Below, piece by piece: positions 13,560-23,478 of a DNA stretch of 64,000 nucleotides. Each line of letters starts with the position of its first letter. Within the stretch, counting starts at the first letter, position 1. Location: the NCBI GenBank assembly GCA_030762175.1, contig CM060840.1, forward strand, positions 36,183,501 through 36,247,500, written 5' to 3'. This DNA comes from Metallyticus violacea. Its lineage: Eukaryota > Arthropoda > Insecta > Mantodea > Metallyticidae. The translations under genes and the position numbers were made by a program. The notes under the pieces were generated by a model that did not search any database, was not told the origin of the DNA, and saw only the letters and a program-made list of their open reading frames with translations.

Positions 13560-14190
13560 ACACTCTCCTCGAGAAAGTCTTGCCGCTTAATTTAATTCGA
13601 GATTTGACAGAGCATATTAACCTCAGAGACCTACAAAAGCTCCGGCCTCTGAAATCGTTCAGCATGAGAGAGCCACTTCATAAACGTTCAATTATTTTTA
13701 CTCTCTGTTAACTAATCAACATGACGTTATATCGATCGCTGAGGACGGTGACGGTGCAGATACCAGCTTTAATAAAGACAGCGTCACATGACGGCCGGAG
13801 ATGTTGATGACGAAGCGGACGATGTTAAAATATAAGGAAAGAGATGCCTTATCTAGATTTGACCACTCATTAGTTTCTCCCTCCCTCCCTCCTTCCTTCC
13901 GTTACCCCTTTGTGCTGCCCCCTGTCTTCTGGTTGACTTGATGGAGCAGCTAAAGAGTGGTTCTGGAAATCTGCTGGTTGTTAGGAGTTGACACATAATC
14001 GATCGAAATCCGATATGGAAAGAGATGGGCTAATATTGACAGCTAAGTTATTCACTTTGAGCTATTAGTTAAAATCGATTGTTCCGATTTAAAGTGGAAG
14101 TACCTTTAGCAGATGTTAATTATCCCTCGCTGCACGTTGGAACATGTCAGCACTTCTGAATATCTTTCTGTTAATCTTTGATTAAAATTT
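13560..14190. promoter_or_regulatory. Base-balanced non-repeat block, candidate conserved noncoding element
   Basis: This block is noticeably less AT-biased than its flanks and lacks microsatellites (apart from a CCTCCCTCCCTCC tract near 13880), SINE boxes or transposase codons. It has several homeodomain/Cut-type motifs (TTAATTTAATT, ATATCGATCGCT, AATCGATCGAAAT, AAATCGATTG). No long open frame is present. The look is that of an enhancer-like noncoding element, but this is inference from composition and motifs only. Confidence 0.25.
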
Positions 14191-14199
14191 ATTAAGAGT

Positions 14200-15128
14200 G
14201 ATGTAAAAGTCGATATACATTACTTTGGAAGACATCGAAAACTCAGAAGGATCTGTGCAATTTATAGAGGATCAAAGAACGAGAAGGGAAGCATGCTATT
14301 GTACTAAAAGAGACATTTTAAAATAATTTTTAACGCCTGTATCATACAACCTTTTTACAAAGCCCTAATGTTTATAAATAAACAAAGTAATAATCAATAA
14401 TGTTTCAAAGTAATAGTTCTCATTTTCTACCTAGGAGAAGCATAAAAAATGTTACTTAAACCTCTGGATGTTACCAATATCATAGCGATGGCAATTGTTG
14501 CTTTTTAAAGTATTAAAAATCTGTTTTTATCATTATTATTACAATTATTTATTTATTATATTAAAATAGTTTAAAATTGCACCTATTTCGCGCTGAAAGA
14601 AAGTATAGTAAGGAATTGGACGCATGCGTTCATGAGTCATTACAAAATAACTATTTATGCAATAAATGGTATAAACAAATGCACTATAGCTTGATTTCGA
14701 AATCGGCGTGTGGAATGGAAAATGAAAAGTATAATATGAAATACATTATAAAATGTATTTGTATCTGGAGAAATACATTTATAATGATCACATCGCCTAT
14801 TAAATCTAAGAGTTTTATGAACATTATATGGCACTTAGTGTTGCAGAAAATAGTTACCAGTTCCAGCGCCTTATGTATAAAGAAATAATTTAGTTTTGAG
14901 TTGTATTAAAAGCTATTTGCTGAAAACTGCCTGGTTCGTGGAACGGAAAAAAGTTAAAGCAAATACAGCTAGAAGTATAACATTTATAAAATAACCAACA
15001 TTAGAAAATGCATAAAAAATATTCGGTTACGTGAGTTTTTACATTTCCATTAACTTTTAAATTAAAAAAGTCTTTTAGCCCATTTTTGTGCAAATTGCCA
15101 CCATTTAGATAGTACTCTATTTTTTTTA
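14200..15128. other. AT-rich DNA, nothing recognised
   Basis: A 103-codon plus-strand frame at 14577-14888 has no recognisable domain. No repeat or RNA signal is seen. Confidence 0.5.
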
Positions 15129-15410
15129 CGTAGCTCCTTGGTCGAGTGGTTAGACTGTTCGCCTCCCATCGAGGCGGCCCGGGTTTAATCCCAGCTGCAG
15201 TAAGTGGGATTTGTGGCGGATGAAGTAAAGACTGGAAAGGTTTTCCTCCAAAACTCCGGTTTCCCCTGCCACCCATTACAACAATGACCTATCACCATCT
15301 CATTTTCATCACTGTGGTAAGGCTACCACAGTGCCCCCCCCCAGAAAAATTGTAAACACGGAATGATGACGTTATTGAAGGACTTGCCCTCGGGCAGAAC
15401 AATATAAATT
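15129..15410 (+). mobile_element. tRNA-derived SINE, family E
   Basis: The tRNA-like head is clear: box A TGGTCGAGTGGTTAGAC at about 15140-15156 and box B GGGTTTAATCCC at about 15181-15192, the split promoter used by RNA polymerase III. The unique body (GTGGGATTTGTGG.., ..TCCAAAACTCCGG.., CCACAGTGCCCC..) ends in GGACTTGCCCTCGGGCAGAA followed by an AATATAAATTAAT tail. This body differs from families A to D in the window. A minus-strand frame over the same bases is an antisense shadow. Possible target duplications are too diverged to call. Confidence 0.75.
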
Positions 15411-15957
15411 AATGAATTAGGGAATTCTATATTTGTCTAATTAATTATACATTTTGAATTAAATTCATTTCAATATTGTATTTTAATATGTATTTCTATG
15501 AGATTTGAAAATTGAAGTCCAAAATGTCAAATATTAAAGTAGTAAATTTTCATTCCCTCCCGCTGTGTTTTACGTCTCGGCTGCTAGGTGTCGATACTGT
15601 CTCCTTTTTCATACTCTTAAACGTAGCTTTTTAACTTGTTCTCTGCTGGTCCCACAGCAATATACATTAATTCGAGAATATTACACTTTTATGCTATAGA
15701 AACCACTTTTTGCGTGTAACACTATTCTGTGTTCAAATTTATATGGATCTTACGTCAGTTCACAACACATTTATGTTTGCCGAGTATGACCAAAGCGTTT
15801 TAGTTAACCAATAATCTTTCTTTTGTTTAAAAACTAAGCAAGGGCTTTATGCATTTATTACTGAAAATATCGAATTTAAACCAAATAATTAGGATTAAAG
15901 AAAAGAATAATTTAACTTTATTTTTTCTGAAATGAACGTATCTAATAAGAGTTTTGC
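15411..15957. other. AT-rich DNA, nothing recognised
   Basis: No motif, repeat or credible frame was found between the two SINEs. Confidence 0.5.
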
Positions 15958-16155
15958 GACCGTCTCCTTAGTCTAGGGATTAGCGTTGCTGCTCGGGAGG
16001 TCGCAAGTTAGATCCTAACAGCTTAGCAATTTTATAAGTTAGGGAGGTCTAAAAGGGGTTCACCCAGCCTCGTGAGGAAAATTGGGGAGTAGCCTGATAA
16101 GGAGGTGGCTTCCTTTGATCTCGAAAGCCGTGATAGGCGACCTGGGATGACACCC
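15958..16155 (+). mobile_element. tRNA-derived SINE, family B
   Basis: Head: box A-like TTAGTCTAGGGATTAGCG and a decayed box B, AGTTAGATCCTAA. The body matches the copy at 41392 block by block: AGTTAGGGAGGT, a GGGGTTCACC segment, CAGCCTCGTGAGG, ATTGGGGAG, GCCTGATAAGGAGGTGGC, ATCTCGAAAGCCGTGATAGG and CGACCTGG. Two independent copies sharing head plus body show it is a family. The second copy has extra 3' sequence that is absent here. Confidence 0.75.
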
Positions 16156-17234
16156 TAAAAATATTTTTAGCCATTTAAAGAAGTTTTATTTAAAAAAAAA
16201 AACACCTATAACCTTTACTTCTGGCTAGGAGGAAGATAAAGAACAGTATTCAATGTCAAAAAGGCACAGCCTACGTCGTTTATCTGTGTCTCGAGGGTTA
16301 GAACTCGCTACTGATAATTTAAAAAAGGAATTTCGTTTTAAACTAAACACAGGGTATATGAATTAGGTTATCATGTGCGTGCGAAAATTATTATGAACTT
16401 TCTTGATCAACTGCCTCTTTTTATAACTGTGTTTAACACATTATGCACATCTACTGCTTTATCGCAAAACTAAAACAAAACACGAAGGAAGAGCTAAACG
16501 AAACTTACGTGAATCCGGAAATTTTGCCGACAAAATCACTCCTGGAATTAGTATACGTAGGGTTTATGAATTAAATATACACGTTTTAGGAAGCAGAGTT
16601 GAAGAAAGGGCGCTGCATGCTGCGACAAACGCAGTAACCGAGCTTTAAAATGGCGGGCTCACAAAAGTTTAATAATTGCGTTTATTAATTAGAAATAGAC
16701 ACTGATAATATACTATGAGAGGTGTACAAATATTTGGAAGGGTTTATAGACATGCACATTTTGCTTCTTCTGCTAGTTTGTAGGTAATAGTTTCGCATTT
16801 ACCTCAACTGAAAGCCAAAGATGGCTTGTCAAAGCGAAATGTAATAGCATATAGCATAAATTTAACTCTCTATTTAGTTTTTAGATACAAGTCTTAAAGA
16901 TAATCCTCGCTTAATATGGAAACTTAAGTAATTATATTCAATACCTGACACATATACCGCGCGAGTATTCTCATTGTGCTCATTGGTAGCTAGGGTAAAG
17001 CGTTTTATAGTCGATGGGAAATGCAGGTGCTATCAAGTGACCCGACACATTCACCAGACTGCCCTTTAAGGGAGTTTACCTTTATCTATTGCGTACATGT
17101 TGCTTCAGAAATACTTCTACTCTTTCTTTCTTTGTTATGTAAGAAAATCCACAAAGAATAAAATATCATTCAATGCCTTATGTTTGTCATTTCACATTAA
17201 TATAAGGCATATGCTTATTATGTTCAATACAGCA
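16156..17234. other. AT-rich DNA, nothing recognised
   Basis: Contains an A-run at about 16191-16201 just after the SINE and otherwise nothing classifiable. Confidence 0.5.
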
Positions 17235-17493
17235 CCGCCACGGGTGGCCGAGGTCGTTAAGACACGGACTCGTGAGCGGGAGGTCTGGGGTTCGAATCCC
17301 GTCCTCCCTGACTGAGTTTTTTTCCAGGTTTTCCTCAGTCCTCATAAATGGCAAATGCCGTGGAGGTACCCTAAAACTTAGGCCTGCAATGATTCCTTCT
17401 TTAAAAATAAATCCTTTCCCAATGTATTATCAGTGTCCATCGCCTGTGGTGCCCGTAGCAAAAACGGGCGTTAAACACTATTCATTCATTTCA
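17235..17493 (+). mobile_element. SINE family A, full-length copy
   Basis: Reference copy for the commonest family in the window. It has a tRNA-like head with box A TGGCCGAGGTCGTTAAGA and box B GGTTCGAATCC. The body holds TTTTCCAGGTTTTCCTCAGT, ATAAATGGCAAATGCC and CCTAAAACTTAGGCCTGCAA, and the 3' end is CGCCTGTGGTGCC.. followed by AAAACGGGCGTTAAACACTA. It is flanked by TTCAATACAGCA (17223-17234) and TTCAATAAAGCA (17494-17505), a 12-bp target duplication with one mismatch. SINEs of this type are transcribed by RNA polymerase III and moved by LINE enzymes. Related copies lie at 12208, 23387, 28086, 33221, 46587 and 62086. Confidence 0.88.
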
Positions 17494-17505
17494 TTCAATA
17501 AAGCA

Positions 17506-18988
17506 GATTCTTATAGTAATTTGTGGTTTAATTAATATTTACATAATTAGTTTTATATTAATAGATATCACAGAATACGCATTGTTTCTCTCTTCCGTAC
17601 CAGAAAACAAAATGTATACTTTTATGGGGCTTCCTTGAACCTTCACCACTAAGTCCAGAGCGCGTATAGTGCACACGCCAATTTTTTAATGTTGTGTTAT
17701 AAATTATATTGCATTAGCGAATTCAACTGCAATAGATACGACGTAGGCAATCCGCAGATTGAGAAGATTTGCTAAGTATCTTAAAATGATGGGTTAACCT
17801 ATCCTTGAAGTTGTCATTACGGAGAACGTTGGATGTCACTATCACAATAGCTTTGCACTGTATGGATGTTCTCTTTGAAGCATTAAATAAGTTAAATCTC
17901 AGAAAAATATTTACTTTTAAATATAAGGTATGACAGTTCCGTGAGCTTGATACACAAATAGAAATCACGCAGAATAAGCCATGTAAGTACATTCTGTTTT
18001 CAATTTTAGCAAAATATATGCATAAACTCTGCGCTTATTAAAGGTTTTATTCTCCAGTAAATATCTTCTGCAACTCTTTCCGAGATAACTGTTTACGGTA
18101 CAGTATTTGCTAGTAGAAAGCTGTAAATCACCAGTACTGCGTGAGATTTATTCATGAAATTAAAAGTCACAATTGGTGTTTTGATTTACGAGCTAGACTA
18201 TATGACTTGGTAAATTGCTGGGAAAGTAATTCTCTGTCTCTCTCTTGGTGTTAAAAAAAGAAAAAAATCAAGAAGCGAAAATAAATTAGCAGCTTAAGAG
18301 GTTTCTACATTAATTGCAAAAGTTGAACAATTGAATGCGAACTTTTTTAAATTCCCTCTTTTATAACGGTGTTGCCAACTGGTTGCTTACAATGTATTAT
18401 ATACTAATTCCCATGTATGAGCGTCTTTTATTCTTGGCTGCTACAGTTTCAGCAAACTTGGAAAGATTATCCATGCTGTTTTTGCTTGCAAAGTCCTGTT
18501 AATGTAAATGCTACGTTTTAATTAAAAATTCATTTTAAAATGTAGAATTTTAAGTGAGTAAACGTTTTCTAAAATCCCCTCATTTGATTATGAATCAAAT
18601 TATGCGTTACTTTGAAAACTCCTTTCTGACTACAATATTGACTGCAACCAGATTTGGGATTTATATTCTCGAAGTGACATTTGGTGGATAAAGTCCAAAC
18701 TTTTGAGGGACTTTTCCTTTACTCTAATTCATTCCCCTAGCACTTTCCTTTTCGCTTCTCTTTAAGCTCTGTACGTTAATTTCATCAACTTTAATCTTGA
18801 CTTCTGTCAACTTAGTAGACATTCATCAACTATTTTATATGAAATCCTTGATCACTAGTTGCTCACGATTCTGAGTAAGAGCCATTCCTTTCCTCGTTTT
18901 GTATCTGAAGCAGCAAATATCTGTTCTTGGTGTGTCTGCGGATGATTGATAAATGGAGTTTGTTGTGCCTTAGGGTTCATTTATCCTC
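17506..18988. other. AT-rich DNA, nothing recognised
   Basis: An 89-codon minus-strand frame at 17723-17992 has no recognisable domain. No RNA or element signals are seen. Confidence 0.5.
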
Positions 18989-18991
18989 ATA

Positions 18992-20773
18992 TACAGAGTA
19001 AGTGAAAAATCCTGCACCACCTAAATAACTTGAAGCATGTCATTAATTGACGTGAAAATCAATGTGCTGAGATGGCATATATAGGAAGTCAAAAATTATA
19101 TTACCAATTTTTATACTTCCGTTTTAACCAGAAGTAAACCCCAAATCTCTAATTTCAAATGGAACATCCAACATATTTTCACATTTTCGAATAATGTTCA
19201 TTAAAAGCTTTTCAAAACGTACTCACACTAAATGCTTCTTTAGAAATTTAAAGTTGCTTCACCAATAAAATAATAAAAAGATCATTCCCTATAAAATATT
19301 ACTAACCAGGTGATGGTCGCAATGAGAACCGCCCAATCAAAAAGACATTCCCTTGGTAACTATGGGAACCAATACTTAAAACAAATTATTTATTTTGACA
19401 TAATATAGACGTATATGTTCAAAACAATAGTCCTCGGCACAGAAAATATTTAAGGATGACTTAACCAGGTTTTAGGAATGCACTGCTTCAATTCCATTAT
19501 TCGATACTTCAGATCTTCTCTAAGTTTTACCTAGATATGCTGCCAGCTTCAAATTGACCACAAAATATCTGGTGATCTTGTAGGCGACCTCTTCTACCAA
19601 TCCATTGTTGTATAAAAACCTGGCCTAAGTACTGACATGTATTCTGTCCATAATAGGCTAGGGCTCCATCTTGTTGTTGCCAAAAAGGTAAATTCAGGGT
19701 AATCCTTGGGTTACTGGATATGAAAATAATACTGTGATAGTCATTGGTAAGTGATTTTGAAGGAAATCCAAACACCTATTTGCGTTTGGTGTTGCTCTGA
19801 GGAAGAAAAGATCTAGGTGATAATTATTATTTCCAGCAATACCAACCTAAACATTGTGTTTTTGGGTTTACTGTTCCATTCATTTTGGATTTACGTTTGA
19901 TCATTTGTGTCTGTTGACAAATCCATTTAGGCAGAATGTAGCTTCACCTGAGAATAAAATTCCTTCAAGAAAAACTTAAGTATTTTAGATGTGCTCCACG
20001 CTTGTTGTATTCTTCTACCGGAATTGTTATCTAAAGTTCCTGCAAAAGTTTAAATTTATATGAATGTTGATTGACACTTTTAAGGATTTTCGTTTTGGAG
20101 CTTTAGCTTATATTTGTAATAAAAACTTTTAGATTTTCTTGCACACGGAAACATCCAATTTTATTCCCATCAGTTGTATTTTTCCGATGGTCCGAAATTC
20201 GCATATCGTTTACATTTCCAGTTTGAGTAAATTTCCTTATGCTTTTTGTCGTCGTTCTATGTGGAATTGGAATGCACTCTGGAGGGATTTCGTAAAATGA
20301 ATTAATTACCTCTCAATGAAATCGCTACCTGTCTCCATAGTCCCCAGGAATTAAAATTAGAATTCTTTCCTTTTCTCTCAACATTGGAGACCAGAATTAT
20401 TTAACAAACGTAATGTCAGATATTACCATTTGAATACGTTTCTTCTGTATCAACAAATATGTTCGCATGGAAACAGAGGTTAGACGTTTTAGTTATTACC
20501 GACGAAAAACAGTAACCGGAAGGAGCGTTTTATTATTGGGTGCACTTTTTGGGGTGTAGCAACCCTAATTTGTAAAGAAGTACATAACGTGGGTAATTTT
20601 TGAAAAACTCTTGGGTTTTATTAAAAAATGTAGAAATATATTAAGTGTCCTATTTAAAATGGAGACATCGTCACTTTCGATCAAACGGTAGTGGCAAAAT
20701 AGCACTAGGTACTGTCATTTTTGAACTCTTAGTATATGGCTATCGAGTTTCATTTCAATGAACTAACTCTGTA
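18992..20773 (-). mobile_element. Tc1/mariner-superfamily-type DNA transposon (inactive) with TIRs
   Basis: The left end TATACAGAGTAAGT (from 18990) is matched in inverse orientation by ACTAACTCTGTATA (20762-20775), with 13 of 14 bases paired. TA dinucleotides at 18992-18993 and 20772-20773 would be the target duplication expected of the Tc1/mariner superfamily. Ends beginning TATACAGGG-like are common in insect elements of this group. Between the ends, on the minus strand, lies a broken transposase (separate entry). The 1.8 kb length fits an autonomous-size element. Exact termini are inferred. Confidence 0.72.
19527..20160 (-). pseudogene. Transposase relic (DDE type, Tc1/mariner-like)
   Basis: Reading the minus strand from high to low coordinates, family-like blocks appear in the right order across several frames. 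First is ILKSVNQHSYKFKLLQEL (linker after the helix-turn-helix). Then comes ILFSGEATFCLNGF at about 19960, the block that carries the first catalytic Asp in relatives; here that position is Gly (GGT). Next is VGIAGNN, then FWQQQDGALAYYGQ with the second Asp at about 19668-19670, then WIGRRG. Insect transposases with a QQDGAPPHY-like block followed by WIGRRGP are the match I have in mind. Stops and frameshifts interrupt the frame, so it is dead. The surviving ORF is the 82-codon piece at 19527-19775. Confidence 0.7.
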
Positions 20774-20984
20774 TAGAGATACAATAAATTTCCATGTAAG
20801 CTGATGAACTCCAAACTTCGACCCCAACTTTCCTTGTTACGATACTAAATAAATGTAGATATTTCGTTTTGTTCTTTGAGATAAATACAATGACACATTA
20901 AAACTTTTATTCCGATTAATGAACTCTGTTAATGAGCGAACATGCTCGAAACTTTCGGCGCTTACTACTTGGCAATCACGCCTT

Positions 20985-21026
20985 AAAAAAAAAAAAAAAA
21001 AAAAAAGGAGGGAGGGAGGGAGGGAG
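20985..21026. repeat. Poly(A) followed by (GGGA)n
   Basis: Twenty-two A residues run into about five GGGA units. The A-tract could be the tail of an old retroposed sequence, but no body was recognised upstream. Confidence 0.85.
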
Positions 21027-21219
21027 TTACGCTCTCCGATTTTCCAATTGGTTCTAAAAGATTACAGCCAAAAGAGCCATTATTTGACGTTAACTTCAAG
21101 CCAGTTGATTCCAACATTAGGTCACATTGAACGTAAACGAGCATTGCTAATACTCTCCTCGCTTTGCATGCAACTAACGGCTAATCAAAACAACTCAAGT
21201 TTTTATATTGCGGATATAG

Positions 21220-21545
21220 TAAATGAAAGCCGAGTGGTAATGCTTGAGTATCGCATTCGGAAGGTCTCGATTTTCGAATCCTAGCCATGGGTTTTTTTCA
21301 TGCCAACTATGTAGTCAAATTCTGGGTTGAGCAATCACTTATTATGAATTTCCTTTCCTTTCAATTTGATATTCATTGTTTCAAGGTTGCAGAATCAGGC
21401 GGTTTGCTGCGTGCGGGGGTGGACTTCGCTCACTGTAAGGTTTCTGCCCTAGCATTTGATGTGGAAGCGGACCTTCCTAAGGTTCGGTCTCCGATATCGG
21501 GGTGTTAATGTTAACACTTTAGGGACCTCGCCTGCGTCCTACCCT
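21220..21545 (+). mobile_element. Probable tRNA-derived SINE, family D
   Basis: The head has a box A-like AGCCGAGTGGTAATGCTTGA and a box B-like ATTTTCGAATCCTAG, spaced as in a long-variable-arm tRNA (Leu/Ser type). The body is distinct from families A, B, C and E: CAGAATCAGGCGGTTTGC, GGGGGTGGACTTCGCTCAC and GACCTTCCTAAGGTTCGG. It is much more G+C-rich than the flanks. Only one copy is present here, so family status is inference. Confidence 0.55.
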
Positions 21546-22025
21546 CGTTACGTTTCGTGTCTGAAATTCTTCGCCTAACTCTATTCCAATCCAAATCAAC
21601 AGTAAATGAATAATAGCAACTGTATTCATGCGGAACATTGTTTTAATGAAATTAATAACACATTAGGCAAGTATTTGTATATTTTCTACAGCATAAATAA
21701 GAAAAATATTATAACAAATAACACTTTTGAAACGTAAAAGTTAAGCTGAAAATCATGACGGTGTACAATATCCCATTTTAGTTTACAAAAATGTATTCTT
21801 CATTCCTACTGAAGAGGTTCTTTGGCCTCTGAACATTTGGAATGTTTTCGCTGTCTTACCCATTGACTCAATTTTAAGCTATTTGTGTTTAAATGCCTCA
21901 TAGACATGTAGTAAAGTGAAATGAAGTGAAGTGAACGAGCTTAAGAATCAGGTAATAGAGATAGGCACTTTCTTACATTTATCCAATCAGGTAACATCCC
22001 ATTGTACTCAGCCACATTGTTGCAG
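21546..22025. other. AT-rich DNA, nothing recognised
   Basis: Contains a short GAAATGAAGTGAAGTGAA run near 21918 and no gene signal. Confidence 0.5.
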
Positions 22026-22038
22026 ATTACTTGGAGTC

Positions 22039-22308
22039 GGTCCTGTTGGTGTATTGGTAACCATCATACTTGTCTCGTAAACCCAAGATCGCGGGTTCAA
22101 GGGTATAAAATCCTAAGTAATGACCTCCTTCGGAAGGGCAATAAGCCATGGTCCCGTGTGGTAGATTTGTGGCACGAGAAAGAACCTTAAAGCCTGAAAG
22201 AAGAGGCCTCTGAGCAAAATTAATCGGCCGTTTCACGTCTTGGATTGAATGGGACGCTGATGACCTGAGATGTTAAAGAGCGTCCGTAAATAAAAAAAAT
22301 CAACAAAA
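22039..22308 (+). mobile_element. tRNA-derived SINE, family C, full-length copy
   Basis: tRNA-like head with box A TGGTGTATTGGTAACCA and box B GCGGGTTCAAGG. The body includes ATGACCTCCTTCGGAAGGGC, GGTCCCGTGTGGTAG, CTTAAAGCCTGAAAGA, GAGGCCTCTGAGCAAAATTA and TTGAATGGGACGCTGATGAC, ending in an A-rich tail. It is flanked by ATTACTTGGAGT (22026-22037) and ATTGCTTGGAAT (22309-22320), a 12-bp target duplication with two mismatches. Other copies lie at 46854-47079 (minus, truncated) and 61741-61830 (fragment). Open frames on both strands across it are incidental. Confidence 0.82.
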
Positions 22309-22510
22309 ATTGCTTGGAATTCTGGTTGACCAGCTGCTGAACTTGTTGATTAGATCTATCTCATTGGTAAGAATCTTAATATGTTTTTCAGCCTAAAGTA
22401 CATATATACCTAATAGCATTGTGACTTAGAATAATGTATGCTACATTTTAAACTTTTTTGTACTCATCAATTTAGCTATATTCTTGAAGATCTGGGAAAG
22501 CTATATCACA

Positions 22511-22565
22511 TTTGTTGTATATTGCATTAACACCTGATAAAGTTGTTAATGCAATATACAACAAA
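22511..22565. repeat. Perfect 21-bp inverted repeat with 13-nt loop
   Basis: Arms 22511-22531 and 22545-22565 are exact reverse complements (arm begins TTTGTTGTATATTGCATTAA), separated by ACCTGATAAAGTT. On either strand an RNA would fold to a perfect hairpin. It is not part of any SINE or transposon recognised here. It may be a fold-back replication product, a tiny MITE or a small-RNA hairpin. The loop and stem are near the short end for an animal pre-miRNA. Confidence 0.9.
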
Positions 22566-22734
22566 GCAGAAATTGTAAATAATTAATGTGCTTTGAAAGT
22601 GTACACGGAAAGTTTCACGCTGTAGACAGGTGCGGAACATGGGACAAATAATAATTGTATCTTTCTGTGGAGCAATAAATCTAATGAGAAGTTTCCTTCA
22701 AGTGGAACCCAACAGTCAAGTTGTCACTTCGGAG

Positions 22735-22960
22735 TAGGACTGGCGCCTGACCATTCTATTAGCCTCATTGTTTCACCCCTGGCGTTAATAATAACATTAA
22801 TTGGGGGAAGGCTTTCTCCCCCTCTTCAATCCGTCTGCAAGCGGTTTACCCAGGGGAGTGTCACAGCGGACAAGGGGATGCGGTCATGGCAACACTATAG
22901 CGTAATTAATAATTTCTTTACCTTTCCGAAATACACAGCTCTATAAAACGCTCCTGATCG
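22735..22960. promoter_or_regulatory. Base-balanced block with TAAT motifs, candidate conserved noncoding element
   Basis: The block is base-balanced and non-repetitive. It contains GCGTTAATAATAACATTAAT and GCGTAATTAATAATTTC (homeodomain-like TAAT cores) around a G+C-rich middle (CAAGCGGTTTACCCAGGGGA). It has no tRNA boxes and no long frame. It resembles insect enhancer-like elements in texture. This is inference and needs cross-species comparison. Confidence 0.22.
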
Positions 22961-23386
22961 GAGCAAGCTCTAGTGGCAACATCAGTGGTTTATACCCGCA
23001 GAGTCCCGCTTTTGGTCCCAGAAACTTGCATCATCCAGGGCAATTTCGGGAGGTTGGCAAAAGATAATTCATATACGCAGATAAGTTTAAAATCATCAAT
23101 GTGACTCAGAACTCTAGTTCTTTACCATACATAGTTTAGGACAATGGTGCCGTTCTTTTCAGATGTTGTACAATATGATGCAGGCTTCTTAGTTTATCTT
23201 TTATATTTTATTCTTAGCAAGTCATTTCTACAGTTATACAATTACTCGCTGAAGTTTCAATTCACAACTCTTCAACATTTCTTACAGAAATACATTCAGA
23301 GAAACATTGCCACCTCAGCCTTTTTTCATGAATAGCGTTTTAACAACCATGGACACATGGTACATAAGATAAAATAAAACATTGGA
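22961..23386. other. No recognisable gene
   Basis: A 63-codon plus-strand frame at 23144-23335 is rich in Phe/Leu and has no family signature. It is probably chance. Confidence 0.5.
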
Positions 23387-23478
23387 CAAGGATTTTTTAA
23401 GGACGGAAGCATTCAAAGTGTAAGTTTAGAATACTTTCCCGGCATTCGTCATTTATGAGCACTGGGGAATACCTGTCT
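23387..23478 (-). mobile_element. SINE family A, internal fragment
   Basis: On the minus strand this matches the middle of family A: the block around AAATGACGAATGCCGGGAAA and the ..CTTCCGTCCTTAAAAAATCC.. segment. Both the tRNA head and the 3' terminal ACGGGCGTTAAACAC are lost. It is an old fragment. Confidence 0.65.

Noticed and set aside
15001..15276. 91-codon minus-strand frame
   Set aside because: It is antisense to the family E SINE and has no protein family signature.
17244..17312. Functional tRNA gene
   Set aside because: Boxes A and B are present, but no proper acceptor stem closes after box B and the sequence continues into a repeated SINE body.
17097..17535. Two overlapping plus-strand frames
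   Set aside because: They run through the family A SINE; the codon content is that of the tRNA-like head and SINE body, not a gene.
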